This document shows positions 17,463 to 28,497 of a DNA stretch of 64,000 nucleotides, piece after piece. The translations under genes were made by a program, and so were the position numbers. Every line of letters starts with the position of its first letter. Position 1 is the stretch's first letter. The notes under the pieces were generated by a model. The model was not told where the DNA came from and searched no databases. It saw nothing but the letters and a program-made list of their open reading frames with translations. Source of the stretch: Bedellia somnulentella (Eukaryota; Arthropoda; Insecta; Lepidoptera; Bedelliidae); NCBI GenBank assembly GCA_963576735.1, contig OY755170.1, forward strand, positions 10,090,567-10,154,566. The letters run 5' to 3'.

Positions 17463-17966
17463 TTATTTAAATTAATAAAAAAGGCTAAATTCATAGTATG
17501 GCTTTTAAATGAAGTATGACATTCTGTGCTAAAGTAAGTCAACTATTAATTAGTGTGCTTATTAAAACTTTACTTTATGCGTATCGCGTTCTGAATTTGA
17601 CCCGAAAACATAATTTATATATCGGGTAACGTTATGAACTTATAAAAAATTCTATTAAGAATTCTAAACGTAACCTCGTTCTTAACCTAATTGTATAAAT
17701 CGGACCTTACCCAAACTGATTACTTCATATGTAAGATAGGTATTTTTATATATACAGAAATATTTCAAACAAAGTAACTAAGTAATAAATATTAAATTTT
17801 TACTAACAGGTCCATCATAGACAAAAAAGGCCGGGAAAACTTTCCTATTTCATAAACCGGATTTGGTTGGTAAAGCTTCATGCGGGTCAGGTTAGGAATA
17901 GGGTTTTCTGCGGAAAGGAAATAAACAATTGTGCTCTTTCCGGAACCAAACCCACTACCGGTTTAT
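17463..17966. other. Unannotated AT-rich stretch
   Basis: No coding signal or family assignment. The part from 17810 to 17960 (AAAGGCCGGGAAAACTTTCC and following) has repeat-like composition but I cannot place it. Confidence 0.3.
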
Positions 17967-18467
17967 AAAAATAAATAAATACATACGGACATAGATCAAG
18001 TTAGCCCCAAACTAAATACATACATACATATACTCACGGCTATAAACCCCTAGAAGGGGTAGCCAGAGCTAAGGAACTAGAAGTTCCTCAGCCACTTATG
18101 GAAAGTTGAGTGGGGAAAAGATGGCAAAATAAAGGATGTTGGTGATGGGTCTCCAACCGCATCGCCCAATAAAACCTTAAAAGCCCCAATACCGTTAGTC
18201 GCCTCTTACGAACACCCACGGCAGAAATGGGGTAGTGTTATTCTAAGCCGACACTACACAGCAACTAAATAAGGCTTGTATTATGGGATACTAACTCAAC
18301 GACATATTTAATATTATATGATAAACAAGTAAATAACACCCAAGACTAAGAAACAATCATTTATGTTCTTCACATATATATACACATATATGCTCTCAGC
18401 GGGGATCGAACCTGCAGCCTCCGGACCGAGAAGCTAGTCACCTATCCACTGGACCACGGCTGTCGTC
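17967..18467 (-). repeat. SINE family F, interrupted by a family A insertion
   Basis: On the minus strand a tRNA-like head (TGGTCCAGTGGATAGGTGAC as A-box region, GGTTCGATCCC as B box) lies at about 18400-18467. The body continues through CTAAGAAACAATCATTTATG to TTAGCCCCAAACT near 18010, and is split by the copy at 18019-18262. An uninterrupted relative is at 53895-54092. Confidence 0.65.
18019..18262 (-). repeat. Retroposon family A with a 9-bp target duplication
   Basis: A full-length minus-strand copy flanked by AACTAAATA (18010-18018 and 18263-18271). This defines the element ends, from the TATG tail to GCTGTGTAGTGTCGGC. Confidence 0.85.
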
Positions 18468-18588
18468 AATATTTTCTCGGGTCGCATACTATACTTACAC
18501 CGCATACCTATAAAGTTAGTTGGCGATTTTAATTGATTCCAGTTCAGTTTTTTGAAATAATATTTTTATAGTAAAAATAATAATCCTT

Positions 18589-18720
18589 GGTACCTCCGTG
18601 CTAAGGAACACGGCCTTTCAAGGGACTTGGGTTCAGTTTGGGCCTACACTTATGTGACTTCTGATGTATTCTATGTTGTTCATTTACATATAAAAGAAGA
18701 AATGGTGTAGTCACAAACAC
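18589..18720 (+). repeat. Degraded tRNA-derived SINE head
   Basis: GGTACCTCCGTGCTAAGGAA and GGGTTCAGTTTGGGCC resemble the A- and B-box regions of lepidopteran tRNA SINEs. The downstream part is diverged. Confidence 0.35.
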
Positions 18721-18980
18721 CCAAAATATATGGTGACAAAGGGTAAAATGTGTTTTGAACATCATAATTTAGAACAAATATGACTGTACCGATGTCCTAT
18801 GGCCTAATTGCAATATTTTAATTCAATATAATAGATTAAAGTACACTCGGTTATTGCAAAAAACTACTTATCTCTTATCTGGATTGCCACAAACTAATGA
18901 ACCAATTCACAACATCTTCTTTATAATGTCTGCCGTTTTAAAGACTAGGAAAACAAAATAAATGAAACATTTCGTTACAA

Positions 18981-19215
18981 GCTGTATTGTGTCGGCTTAG
19001 AATAGCACTACCCCATTCCTTCACGTGGGTGTTCGTATCGTAAGAGGCGGCTAAGGGTATATGGGTATTTTAAGTGTTTTATGGGCGGTGTGGTTGGAGA
19101 CCCATTACAAAAAACCTTTGTTTTACAATCTTTTCCCCACTCAACTTCCAAAAGTTCTGAGGCTCTGTCTACCCCTTTTAGGATGTATAGCCGCGAGTAT
19201 ATATGCATATATTTC
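18981..19215 (+). repeat. Retroposon family A, diverged full-length copy
   Basis: Head GCTGTATTGTGTCGGCTTAG; the middle and tail landmarks are present with several small deletions. It reads GTTCGTATCGTAAGAGGCGG in the second block. Confidence 0.75.
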
Positions 19216-19891
19216 GTTACATCCCTTAGTTTTGGGTCATTCCGCTCACCGCTATCCCAGTCTCGGCATATACAGAATGTCCTAGTCATTCATCTATCAA
19301 CGAACGCCACGGAACTCGTAAATAACATAATAAACCGGCGACCGCAATGTGCTGCCACCTTTATTGACGTGTAGCGTGTTAATTAACCCGCCCACATTAT
19401 ATTGAACGTTAGCGTCATTCACTGGATCGCCGTGATTCATTGTTTCGTCCGTAATAAAAGTAACGCGAATTACAAAGGACGCTTTATTGGTTGCGAATAT
19501 TACTTATTTACTAAGTACTATGAAATAATTATCGTAATTTGCTGCTGTTTCCCTTAATTTTAGTTATTATACTGCTAATAGTTTATATTTGTTGATATAA
19601 ATTTAAAACATATTTTGATGAAGCAGTTCTTGTAATTTATTTGAAAAAATATTACACAAACTAACATCTTAATATTTGCAAAAAAAGTGACTTATTAGAG
19701 ATTTCTATTTCCTTTGAAAATATTGATGTAAGATAGCACCAAGAGTCACCTTACGCCCCAACTACCTTCCATGATGTAAGTACATCATATCGATTACATA
19801 CCAATATGTACGACGTACGTGTATTAATGTATTTTTGTATTACTAACAAACTACGTCTACCTACTATCCTCACCACCAAACTATAATATAT
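19216..19891. other. Non-repetitive block, GC-richer at 19290-19500
   Basis: This stretch has no repeat landmark and no credible frame. The GC-richer part contains TTTATTG/TTTATTA-type words (for example CTTTATTGACG and GCTTTATTGG) together with TTAATTAA, which resemble Caudal or posterior Hox sites. It is a candidate regulatory element, not proven. Confidence 0.25.
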
Positions 19892-20141
19892 ACATACATA
19901 CATACATATACTCACGGCTATAAATCCCTTAACGGGGTAGCCAGAGCTTTGGAATGAGAAATTCCTCAGCCACTTTTGGAAGTTGATTGGGGAAAAGATG
20001 GTAATAATAAATGTTTTTAGTGACGGGTCTCCAACCACATCGCCCAAAAACCACTTAAAAAGCCCCTATACCCTTAGTCGCCTCTTACGATCGCCCACGG
20101 GTAGAAATGGGGTAGTGTTATTCTAAGCCGACACTACACGG
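19892..20141 (-). repeat. Retroposon family A with an 11-bp target duplication
   Basis: A full-length copy flanked by CTATAATATAT (19881-19891 and 20142-20152). Its variant words (GGAATGAGAAATTCC, GATCGCCCACGGGTAG) are shared with the copy at 24221-24463, so the two form a subfamily. Confidence 0.85.
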
Positions 20142-20212
20142 CTATAATATATGAAACTAAATAAATTCTACGTAATAAAAATGTAATGTGTTATTCTACA
20201 ACTGCATAAATC

Positions 20213-20484
20213 TGATTATAATATGTCTCAAGCCTACCCTGTATATGGTGTTGAGGCCTTAGTCAACCACGCTGGCCAAGTGCGGGTTGGCATACTAATG
20301 ACAACTAACACTACAGTAGCCAGGACCGAAGACGGTTAGAAGCTCGGAGTAAGCCTAACTTTTAAAACCATTTTAAAATTATATTTAAATTTTAGTTCCT
20401 CTTTTTTGTCCTCCTTTCCCAGGATCGGACACAAGACCTCCGGGTTTGAAGCCTGGTACTTTAACGCTGAACCACAGAGGCAGT
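20213..20484 (-). repeat. SINE family D
   Basis: On the minus strand the tRNA-like head (TCTGTGGTTCAGCGTTAAAG, then GGCTTCAAACCCGG as B box) is at 20440-20484. The body runs through CGAAGACGG to the CCACGCTGGCCAAGTGCGGG segment near 20268, a motif common in moth and butterfly SINEs. Confidence 0.65.
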
Positions 20485-20794
20485 TTTCTTTCACTCCTAT
20501 TAAAACTTGATACAAAACACATCGAATCTTTTACATCTTAACTTGGATATTTTCGTAGCGAAACCTTTAAGTTCGTGAACAAAACGTTAGTAAAAACCCG
20601 AGAGAAGTGGAGTCGAAGTACACATTTTATCCACAATTAATTTAAAAGTCATTTAGGAGTTCTACCGACCTTACTATATGACGGACAAAAAAACAATATG
20701 AAATATTATTATTACATTGATTTTCATTTTTGGATGTTATTATTTCAGATATTTCTGTATTAACCTGATTTGCTTTGTTTTGTTAGTGGCCATA

Positions 20795-22049
20795 CGAGGG
20801 GCATGCCAAAAGAAACTAGATACTCAAAAATTATAAAAATTTTATTACAAGTATCGATCTATTCAAAGTATTCACCCTGAGCACGTATGCACTTTTCCAT
20901 ACATCTGAACCAATTGGTAAATACCTGTGACCACTTTTCTTTAGATACCTCATAAATCTCGAAATTATAGGCAACCAGCGCATCTTCTGTGCTTTCAAAC
21001 CTCTCCCCCTTTAGTTTTTCTTTGATTTTTGGAAACAAGTAAAAATCACAAGGCGCTAGGTCAGGGAAATATGGCGGGTTAGGGAGAATTGACTTATTTT
21101 TCGAGTTGAAAAAGTCTAGTGTTCTGGCAGACGTGTGCGGCGCCGCATTGTCGTGGTGCCAGAGAAGGTGCCGGATTCCTGACTTTGGTCGCTTGTCACA
21201 CGAAGCTGATATTACTATTGCAGCATAAACTTTCACATACCATTCGGAGTTCACTGTTTTTTCATTCTCTAGCACAACAGTAGCAATATGATCCGTTTTG
21301 CAGAAAAACGAGGCGACCATTTGTTTATGTGTGCTTCGTGCACGGCGACATTTCGTTGGAGTTGGCTCGTCTTCAAAGCGCCATACAGTCGACTGTCGCT
21401 TTGATTCAGGATTCGTCACCAGTCAGTATACCATATACGTTTTTTTTTTGGCCTCCGTTGAATTTATCTATCATGATCGGCACCAATCCACCCGATGGTC
21501 TTTCTGCTCATCGGTAAGTTTGTGCGGCACCCATCTCGAACAACGTTTACGGAGAGAAAGGTGGTCGTGAATTATGGTTTGCATTACTGCTGATCCAATC
21601 CCTAGTTCTTGCTCTAACTCTACATATGTAATTCGTCGGTTTTCGCGAATAAGTTTTTCGACTGCACGAACGTTTTCTTGCGTGACCGCGGTTGGCGGCC
21701 GTCTTGTCTTCGCTTCATCTTCGAGACATCCCCATCCTCTTTTAAATTCAGCAAACCAATTGAATACTGTTATTCCAAAAGTAGAAGCCAAAAGTTCTAA
21801 ACATTCTTGAAGCTTTAAACCTTTTTTAAAGTCATAGCGCGAAAATCACGTCGACTGAGCACCATTGTTGCAAGTGAATTCCCGCCAGATTCTCAGATAA
21901 ATGGTGCTCATTCAAATAAAAAATTAATAAAGGAAGTGTGTCCTATATCCAAGTATGTCAATAAAAAACCAGCCTATAAGATGGTGTATAGCTTGCCAGT
22001 GTCAATTAAATGAGAAAAGAGTATCTAACTTCGTTTGGCATACCCCTCG
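20795..22049 (-). mobile_element. Mariner element 2 with TIRs and TA duplication
   Basis: CGAGGGGCATGCCAAAAGAA at the left and its inverted copy TTCGTTTGGCATACCCCTCG at the right, each next to TA (20793-20794 and 22050-22051). The ends differ from those of mariner element 1, so it is a different mariner lineage. Confidence 0.9.
20859..21865 (-). pseudogene. Mariner transposase, decayed
   Basis: The ATG complement is at 21863-21865, but the frame breaks within 20 codons. A second stretch (to about 21471) holds the helix-turn-helix region and RWVPHKLTDEQ. Around 21420-21470 there are several stops and a deletion just after the first catalytic aspartate (TGDES in another frame). The last stretch (21419-20859) carries WHHDNAAPHT and YFPDLAPCD, again with 34 residues between the aspartates. 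Inactive; its ends might still be mobilised by a related transposase. Confidence 0.85.
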
Positions 22050-22051
22050 TA

Positions 22052-22732
22052 CTACTGCAACGATATTATTATACCACTCATACAACTTTAAATTAAATAG
22101 TATTTCTGCATTTACGAACAGCAGAATTTAGCATAAAAATATAAATATGAATATATAGTCATCGTTCCATCCAGAGAACGCTTATTGGCGAAACGGCATG
22201 GATATAACTTTCCTCCCGGAGGATCAGATAACAAGCTAATAAATGATAAAGGAATAACGTAAAAGGAATTGCTTTTCGGGTTAGGGTGAATATAATTTTG
22301 GGAAATTTGAGACAACGTTTTTAATGTTGAACTAATTTATGTGAAGGACAAATTTCTTCGTAGTTTCACCCATAAAAGATTGATTGTATATATTGAATAT
22401 ACGGCTTTATGTTCAGGAAGACCTAGCAGAGGTACTAATAGTAAAATTCCCTTGTTTGTCGGTACAGTGTAATCACACAAAATCTGGGTAGCCTTGAGAT
22501 ATTTTCTCTTATCATTCATAAAATTGACAATAATTGAACCACATATTAGTCTCAGAAGACACTGCTTTATTCGTATGATTTTAAACTCGAATCCTTGTTG
22601 CTTATAAGTGTCATTTTATTTATATTATTATTGCATTACTTTTGTGTCAAAAATTTACATAGGATCCGTATGATGAATATTATTTGAGCATTGTTGCTTT
22701 AGAAATATATATAGAAATAATATACGAGTATA
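22052..22732. other. Unannotated AT-rich stretch
   Basis: No coding signal, known repeat landmark or RNA gene recognised. Confidence 0.3.
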
Positions 22733-22905
22733 TACACAAACATGACGAATATAAATCCCGAGAAGGCGTAGCCAACTCTTCAACATTAGAAATACCGCTG
22801 CTCCATTGGGACGTTTAGCGGAGAAAAGGTTGTAAGGTGCAAGATAATTTAGATAATTTGTGTTGGTTCTCTAGCCACATCGCCTAAAACTCACTTAGAA
22901 AAATC
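22733..22905 (-). repeat. Family A, old degraded copy
   Basis: ATATAAATCCCGAGAAGGCG, TTAGCGGAGAAAAGGTTG and CTAGCCACATCGCCTAAAAC correspond to the tail, middle and GATGCGGTTGGAG landmarks of family A, with the head lost. Confidence 0.6.
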
Positions 22906-23749
22906 AAAATATATATGTATATGTCGGAATAGATGGAAATTGTTTTTCGTAGCTGGATTAGTCAGCCCCCAGCATTAAATTTCGCTAGTCTTCCATGGAT
23001 TAATTTAAAAACATCCATAACATTAAAAATATACTTGTGTGAAATTGTAAGGACATGAAAATATTTTTAAATATTTGTTTTTTTTCATATTCCAATTTTT
23101 GAAAATCAACTCATGGGATTAACGGATCATAAAGTAACAAACAAATACCACACACCCAGACACAACAAAAACATTATCACAAATTATAATCTCTATCTTA
23201 TTACGTGTGACAAATATAACAATTTCTTTCCTTCTAATAATAATGCATGAAATATTATATATCTTGGAGCGAGATTGATACACTGCTATAATAACAACGA
23301 TAACGAAATTACAAAGGAAAAACTTTAGTGCGGGGTGACCATGATTTTCGGGACATGAAAGTTATTACAAATAGAAGATAAAACACATTTTATGGTCGAA
23401 ATAAATTATGTTTCATAAAAAGACACTTATTTGGTAAATTTTATGTTAATGAACATATAATGTATAGTGACTTGTTCCGTACAGTCTATAGGTATAGTAA
23501 TTAAACGATGAACTGTTGCATAAATCAATTTATTTATCTTCTCCCTTATTTGAGACCATGAGGTTGCATTTGTATTGCGATATTAAAAGCATATAAAAAG
23601 GATAGTTGGGAGGTCCGAACTGATTGGCCATGTATGTATTTTTAATAACACTTGTAAAATCACGTTATGTAGTAGTAAAATATTGACGAGGCCTAATGAC
23701 ATAGAAATTATTTCGTTCAACCCATAAGTGTCCCAATGACATTTTTTAT
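22906..23749. other. Unannotated AT-rich stretch
   Basis: No frame or repeat family recognised up to the ATTT target site of the next transposon. Confidence 0.3.
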
Positions 23750-23946
23750 ATTTGGGTAGTTCTACTCACGGTGGAATTAAATGGGACCATTTAGTGAACC
23801 TTACTTTATTGTTGTTAATTGATATAAACAGAGATTAGAAACCAAGAATTTACTACAACATATCCATTATTTAACGCGGTTTATTAATTAATTAATTTAT
23901 AGTTAATTAGTTAATTATTTACAGCGGTTTTTCTATTTTAGATGGA

Positions 23947-23977
23947 CAGGGAAGTGAGAACATGTACAGGGAAGTGA
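23947..23977 (+). repeat. Left pair of CAGGGAAGTGA motifs
   Basis: Exact 11-mers at 23947-23957 and 23967-23977, 20 bp apart, about 190 bp inside the left end of the transposon. Confidence 0.85.
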
Positions 23978-24220
23978 AAATATAATTAAAGGTTACATCA
24001 AAGTTTATATTATTTATTCCAAAAATAAAAAATGTGCATCATAAAGTTACACTATCAATTTAGTATTAACTCTAGGTATAGAAGTACCTATCTTATATTA
24101 ACTTAAAATAATCATAACGTCAGACTTTCAATTTCAATAGGAACTGTTTATTTATCCTTAAAGTGGCAAGCAAATTTAGAGAGATCACGTCGTGATCCAT
24201 AATAAGCGACTAATTTAATT

Positions 24221-24463
24221 ACATACATATACTCACGGCTATAAATAGCTTAACGGGGTAGCCAGAGCTTTGGAATGACGAATTCCTCAGCCACTTTTGG
24301 AAGCTGATTGGGGAAAAGATGATAATAATAAACGTTTTTTGTGAAGGGTCTCATACCACATCGCCCAAAAATCACTTAAAAAGCCCCTATACCCTTAGTC
24401 GCCTCTTACGATCACCCACGGGTGGAAATGGGGTAGTGTTATTCTAAGCCGACACTACACGGC
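24221..24463 (-). repeat. Retroposon family A inside the transposon
   Basis: A full-length minus-strand copy, same subfamily as 19892-20141. It postdates the transposon insertion. I could not identify its target duplication. Confidence 0.85.
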
Positions 24464-24577
24464 AAAGGGTGTTTAATTAATTATTGAGTTAACAGTTAAG
24501 TACTTACTTCAAACTAAAATGATATAAAAGGGAGTTTTAGAATAGCTACAGTCTTATAAACGTTCATTTTAAAGATC

Positions 24578-25739
24578 TTATAAAGTTAACAAATCAACTA
24601 CAACAAATAATAATGAATCTCCATCTGGCAAAAATTCTGAGCATGTAAATGAGGTAGGATCGGTTTTGATACAATTTATTTGCGCCCATTGATGGCACAT
24701 CCAATCTTGACCAGTTGTGTCTTCTTTATATAAAACTCCACAAATAAGACATGAACAATCATCTGTTTCACTATCGTCCCACTTCTTTTTCATCCCTTTT
24801 ACTGTCTGTTTTGGCTTTGATTTAGTTCTTTTTTTCTCACTTAGATTGGATCTCTTTTCGTCACTTGTTCGTTTTGTTTTCTTTCGCCAATTCTTATCTC
24901 TTTCTATTGAAGTAATATTTTCATTAATTTCCCTCTTTTTCGCTCGACGCGACTCTTCGACTGGAAACAATTCATAAGTGTCAATATCTATACCGGGCAT
25001 CTCTAGAAATCCATCAGAATCATCAGTACTCAGTCCAGATTCACTATAAACATCATCAACTTTTGCTTTCATAGTGGAATATTTTGCGACGCCAATTCGG
25101 AAGTGCTCGCACTCGTTACTGCAATAACAACTAAGAGTTTTCATCACCAGCTTCAATGGAAAGTATGCATTTCCCTGCACTTGGTGTATTTGCAAAGTGC
25201 CTTTAAATGGCACTAAATTTGGCTGATTGCTCGATAATAACTTTTCCATTTCTTCTATTTCGGCATCAGTTACAGTAAATAGAGTTATGTTTGGGCATCG
25301 ATCTTGAACAGCGCTACAAAACTGAGTTAAATTAGTTACATCACAACCCATGGCCACGACATGGTCTGCTGTTTGTTTTACACGTAGCACCTACGCCGTC
25401 TGGTGCACCTTTGCCATGGCCAGCTTCGTGATAATTCCAAGTCCAGTGTTTAAATCGAGGCCACATTTCGGGTATTTTGCACGCTAATATGTGAAACATT
25501 AGCTTGTTGCGATACTGGGTGACTGGGCCATCACTGACAAAATTGATGTTTTCAATTTTATGTGGAAGTTCCTCCAAAACAGGTTGAAGATGAGCCCAAA
25601 TAGCGTATACATTGTGAGACAAATTCGTTGAAGCTGTACAATACGATCTTAATGACTTATCCAAATATATGACAACAGTGTGCAGAGATATTTGCATTCG
25701 CGATCCCCCAAAGTGAAATGATTGGATCTCCTCGCTGTA
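24578..25739 (-). pseudogene. Transposase-like protein with SDGPVTQYRNK and HGKGAPDGVGA motifs, frameshifted
   Basis: The minus-strand frame opens at 25739 behind a possible splice acceptor (ATACAG, then CGAGGAG), so the N-terminus is missing or on lost exons. It reads EEIQSFHFGGSR, then SDGPVTQYRNK, TWNYHEAGHGKGAPDGVGA and, after a one-base frameshift near 25375-25385, QTADHVVAMGCDV. The second frame continues to 24578 with a lysine-rich middle and a cysteine/histidine cluster near its end (CSCLICG, WMCHQWAQINC) like a degraded PHD-type finger. The same motif order occurs in uncharacterised insect and Hydra proteins that I regard as transposon-borne. The conserved D residues may be catalytic, which is inference. 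Confidence 0.7.
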
Positions 25740-25826
25740 TCATATATTAACGATATAAAATATCATATATTAACGATATTTCGGTAGATTATTTAATCCT
25801 AATTGTAAAAAAAATTGAATTAGTGA

Positions 25827-25910
25827 TTAAAAATCTCACTTCCCTGGCAAGCTATCACTTCCCTGTCTACGTGAATCCAGGGAAGTGATACACAGGGAAG
25901 TGAGATTTTT
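25827..25910. repeat. Hairpin of four CAGGGAAGTGA motifs
   Basis: Two minus-oriented motifs (25836-25846, 25855-25865) face two plus-oriented ones (25878-25888, 25893-25903), bounded by AAAAATCTCA and its complement. The arms pair over most of 37 nt. It lies just upstream of the transposase-like gene. Confidence 0.85.
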
Positions 25911-26238
25911 GATGTATTTTGCCAAAATCATGAAGTAAACAATTTTGGTATCAAATTTAATGTTACCAGTAAATGGGTGCAAGTAAGCTTCAAAATATTG
26001 TGCTAAAAGATCGAAATAAAATTTAATACACTGTAAATTAATAGGTACCAGGTGAGTGAAACTTTGTCTGGCCCAGACACGACAACAAGCGAAGACGCTG
26101 CAGCCACGACTAACTGACTGATGGTTTGGCCGAAACAAAAGCTTCATTAGGCTAACTTCACTTCATACTTTCAAACATAAGAACGGCAACGTCGCTTAGT
26201 ATTTGTGTTGTTGCAGATTTTATCGTGTTTAAAGGTGG

Positions 26239-26447
26239 CAGGGAAGTGATGTTAAATTCGTGTCGCCTTCGTTTAGCTATTGAAAAATTAGGTTAATAGA
26301 GGATCCAAGCCTGAACTAATTAGGTTAAATGCAAGTTACACTTATGGTACTTTGAATATAATACTAACTTTGACTAATTTGTTATTTTATAAGGTTTTAT
26401 TGAGATTCACATAATACATTCTGGGATGTCGCCCCACAGGGAAGTGA
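26239..26447 (+). repeat. Right CAGGGAAGTGA motifs
   Basis: Exact copies at 26239-26249 and 26437-26447, the latter about 180 bp inside the right end, mirroring the left pair. Confidence 0.85.
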
Positions 26448-26754
26448 CAATTTGCCCTATTTGAAGCCATTTTTATCAGAGATTTTTTAATTTAAACGAG
26501 TTGATATTCAGTGTCCCAGTACAAATTAAGTTGAACTTTACTACTACTTAAAAGCGAAACAAAATCATTTTTAAATTAAGAAGCTACAAGGTGAGCCCCT
26601 TAAAATTCCCTAATTTGTAGAACTACCCATTTATTAGTTGGTAATTTATAATATATTGCTCACAAAAAGGAGTACCAGTACAGTAAGCAGTAACAGCAAG
26701 ACTAATGCGTTCAATTTATATATACATTGGAAAATGTATTTTGTTTTTTGCGTT

Positions 26755-27080
26755 AGTACACACAATTGCAAAATCACGTGTTATTATTGTCACCATATTA
26801 CACTGGTATCCAGAGTACTCAAGATTTTCATGGAGAGTGTACTCACGTAATAAGGGAAGGACTATCGCCGTTTCATAGGAATACACGGTCACATGACAAA
26901 GTAAAACATAACTATGTGTGTTTCCTCAGGATATTTTTCCTTACCGTTAACAACCATGATAAATTAACCTACCATATGTCTTTATAAAAGACACATTGGT
27001 ATAGGCCTGACTTGGGAATTAAACCCACGCTTCTCTGCATGATATGCGATTGTTCTCCCCACGGAGATTACGATGCATCA
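26755..27080 (-). repeat. SINE family C, minus-strand copy
   Basis: On the minus strand a diverged tRNA-like head (27005-27075) is followed by the conserved GGTTAATTTATCATGGTTGT and by TGAGTACACTCTCCATG. The tail end is lost. It matches the full-length copy at 61466-61843. Confidence 0.75.
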
Positions 27081-27142
27081 CGGATATTTGTATATTTTTA
27101 TACCTAATTTTACAATTAATTTTAATTTTTTTTTTCTAAAGA

Positions 27143-27412
27143 TATATGTGTGGTTAATTTATCATGGTTGTTAAGGGTGAGGGAAAAAATCGTGAGGAAA
27201 CCCACATGGCTGAGTTGTACTTAGTCAAGTGACAGTGTATTCGTACAAAACGGCGATAGGCCTGCCCCCTATCACGTGAGTACACTGTCCATGCAAAACG
27301 TGGGTACTCTGAACACCAGGTGACAAAGTCACGTGATGTTCAGAAGTATTAGTACCTCTGCCAACCCCTTCGGGGATATTCGGCGTAAACGTTTATGTTA
27401 TTATGTTTTATT
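27143..27412 (+). repeat. SINE family C, plus-strand copy
   Basis: Lacks the tRNA head; runs from GTGTGGTTAATTTATCATGG through CACGTGAGTACACTGTCCAT to GGGATATTCGGCGTAAACG and a TTATG-like tail. With the copy at 26755-27080 it forms a large inverted repeat. Confidence 0.8.
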
Positions 27413-28354
27413 ATAATTTTACAAAAAATGTGGAGATTCACTTCTAGCTCAACTAAGTAAAAAGAAATATTCAAAATCAAAGTAAGCGCTCAAGAGAAGC
27501 GTTCAAGACTTTTCAAATTAAATTGGCCATATAATAGCACGACGCTGGCAATTTATTTAAGCCAATCACGAGCTAAGTTCTTTTTTTCAAACAGCCAATA
27601 GTGAGACAGAGATAAAGACCCGTTCCGATTCAGACTTACTGTTCATAAGTCCCTAACCGTTTTCCCACCAGTACGCCCCGGAAAAGCTCTCATGGTATTG
27701 TAGACCGTATTGTATTGTATAATCAGCCATCATGGAACGCGAGGCCGATTCATGAAACGGTTTGGCAAAGAAACGACGTGCCTCGCTTTGTTTTCCATGG
27801 TTAGAACAAATGAGATGGACTTACGAGAATAGGAGGACTAGAAAGAGCGAACGATAGAGGGTAGTTAAGCCTTTTCGTACACCGAGACTGGTAAAGTAAT
27901 TTTCTCGCTTTTATTCAGCTGCAGTAGCTGGAAATAGACATACAATGTAAAGTCGTAAGCGTATAACTTTATTAAATATATTGTTTTTATTTTTATTCTT
28001 ATAAAGCGATATAATCATAGTCTTAATGGGAACTTATGGCGTGAGTAATATGCATGTATCCATGTACTCGTATGTAATTTAAATTTTACTACCAATCAAC
28101 CAATTGAATTTTTAAGACTACATTACATTTCATTTTAAGAAAATTACCAGTTTTCACGGTAATCATTTTTCAAAGACAAAGAGGTTGATAAAATAACTAA
28201 AAATATATACGATTCATCAGTAAATTTTGCATCTCGAAGGAAGAAAAAGGCATGTAACTATTGAGGTCTACCTATATTTATTGTGTAGATTAACGCATAT
28301 TTATCAGTTTCACCATGTTGTTGGGCATCTATCTCACATGACTTTAATTTATTG
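27413..28354. other. Unannotated stretch
   Basis: The 27560-27900 part is GC-richer (for example AGTACGCCCCGGAAAAGC) without a frame or known repeat landmark; the rest is AT-rich. Could be an old repeat or regulatory DNA. Confidence 0.25.
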
Positions 28355-28497
28355 ACCTCTACATACAAAGGTTGTCTGGAAGAGATTGCTTCTAGTGATG
28401 AGACCGCCAATTGAACTTATGGTATTTGATTATATTAATGTGTAAATTTTTGTCATTTTTGCTGTGCAAATAAAGAGTTTTCTATTCTATTCTATTT
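28355..28497 (+). repeat. 3' end of a non-LTR retrotransposon
   Basis: GGTTGTCTGGAAGAGATTGC, then GATGAGACCGCCAATTG, GTGCAAATAAAGAG and a TTCTA repeat tail are the familiar 3' UTR of a lepidopteran LINE. The 5' part is truncated. Confidence 0.65.

Larger units (their letters stand above)
23754..26628 (-). mobile_element. DNA transposon of unassigned type with CAGGGAAGTGA repeats
   Basis: The ends are exact inverted 12-mers, GGGTAGTTCTAC (23754-23765) and GTAGAACTACCC (26617-26628), flanked by ATTT on both sides (23750-23753, 26629-26632). The inner flanks also look related (GGAATT-A-AA-GGG). Eight copies of CAGGGAAGTGA lie near both ends, and a transposase-like gene lies between them. A family A retroposon (24221-24463) has inserted into it, so the element itself is about 2.6 kb. 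A 4-bp duplication is compatible with several superfamilies; I cannot choose. Confidence 0.75.

Noticed and set aside
18394..18467. Possible tRNA gene on the minus strand
   Set aside because: A and B boxes are present but the acceptor arms do not pair and it is followed by a SINE body that recurs at 53895-54092.
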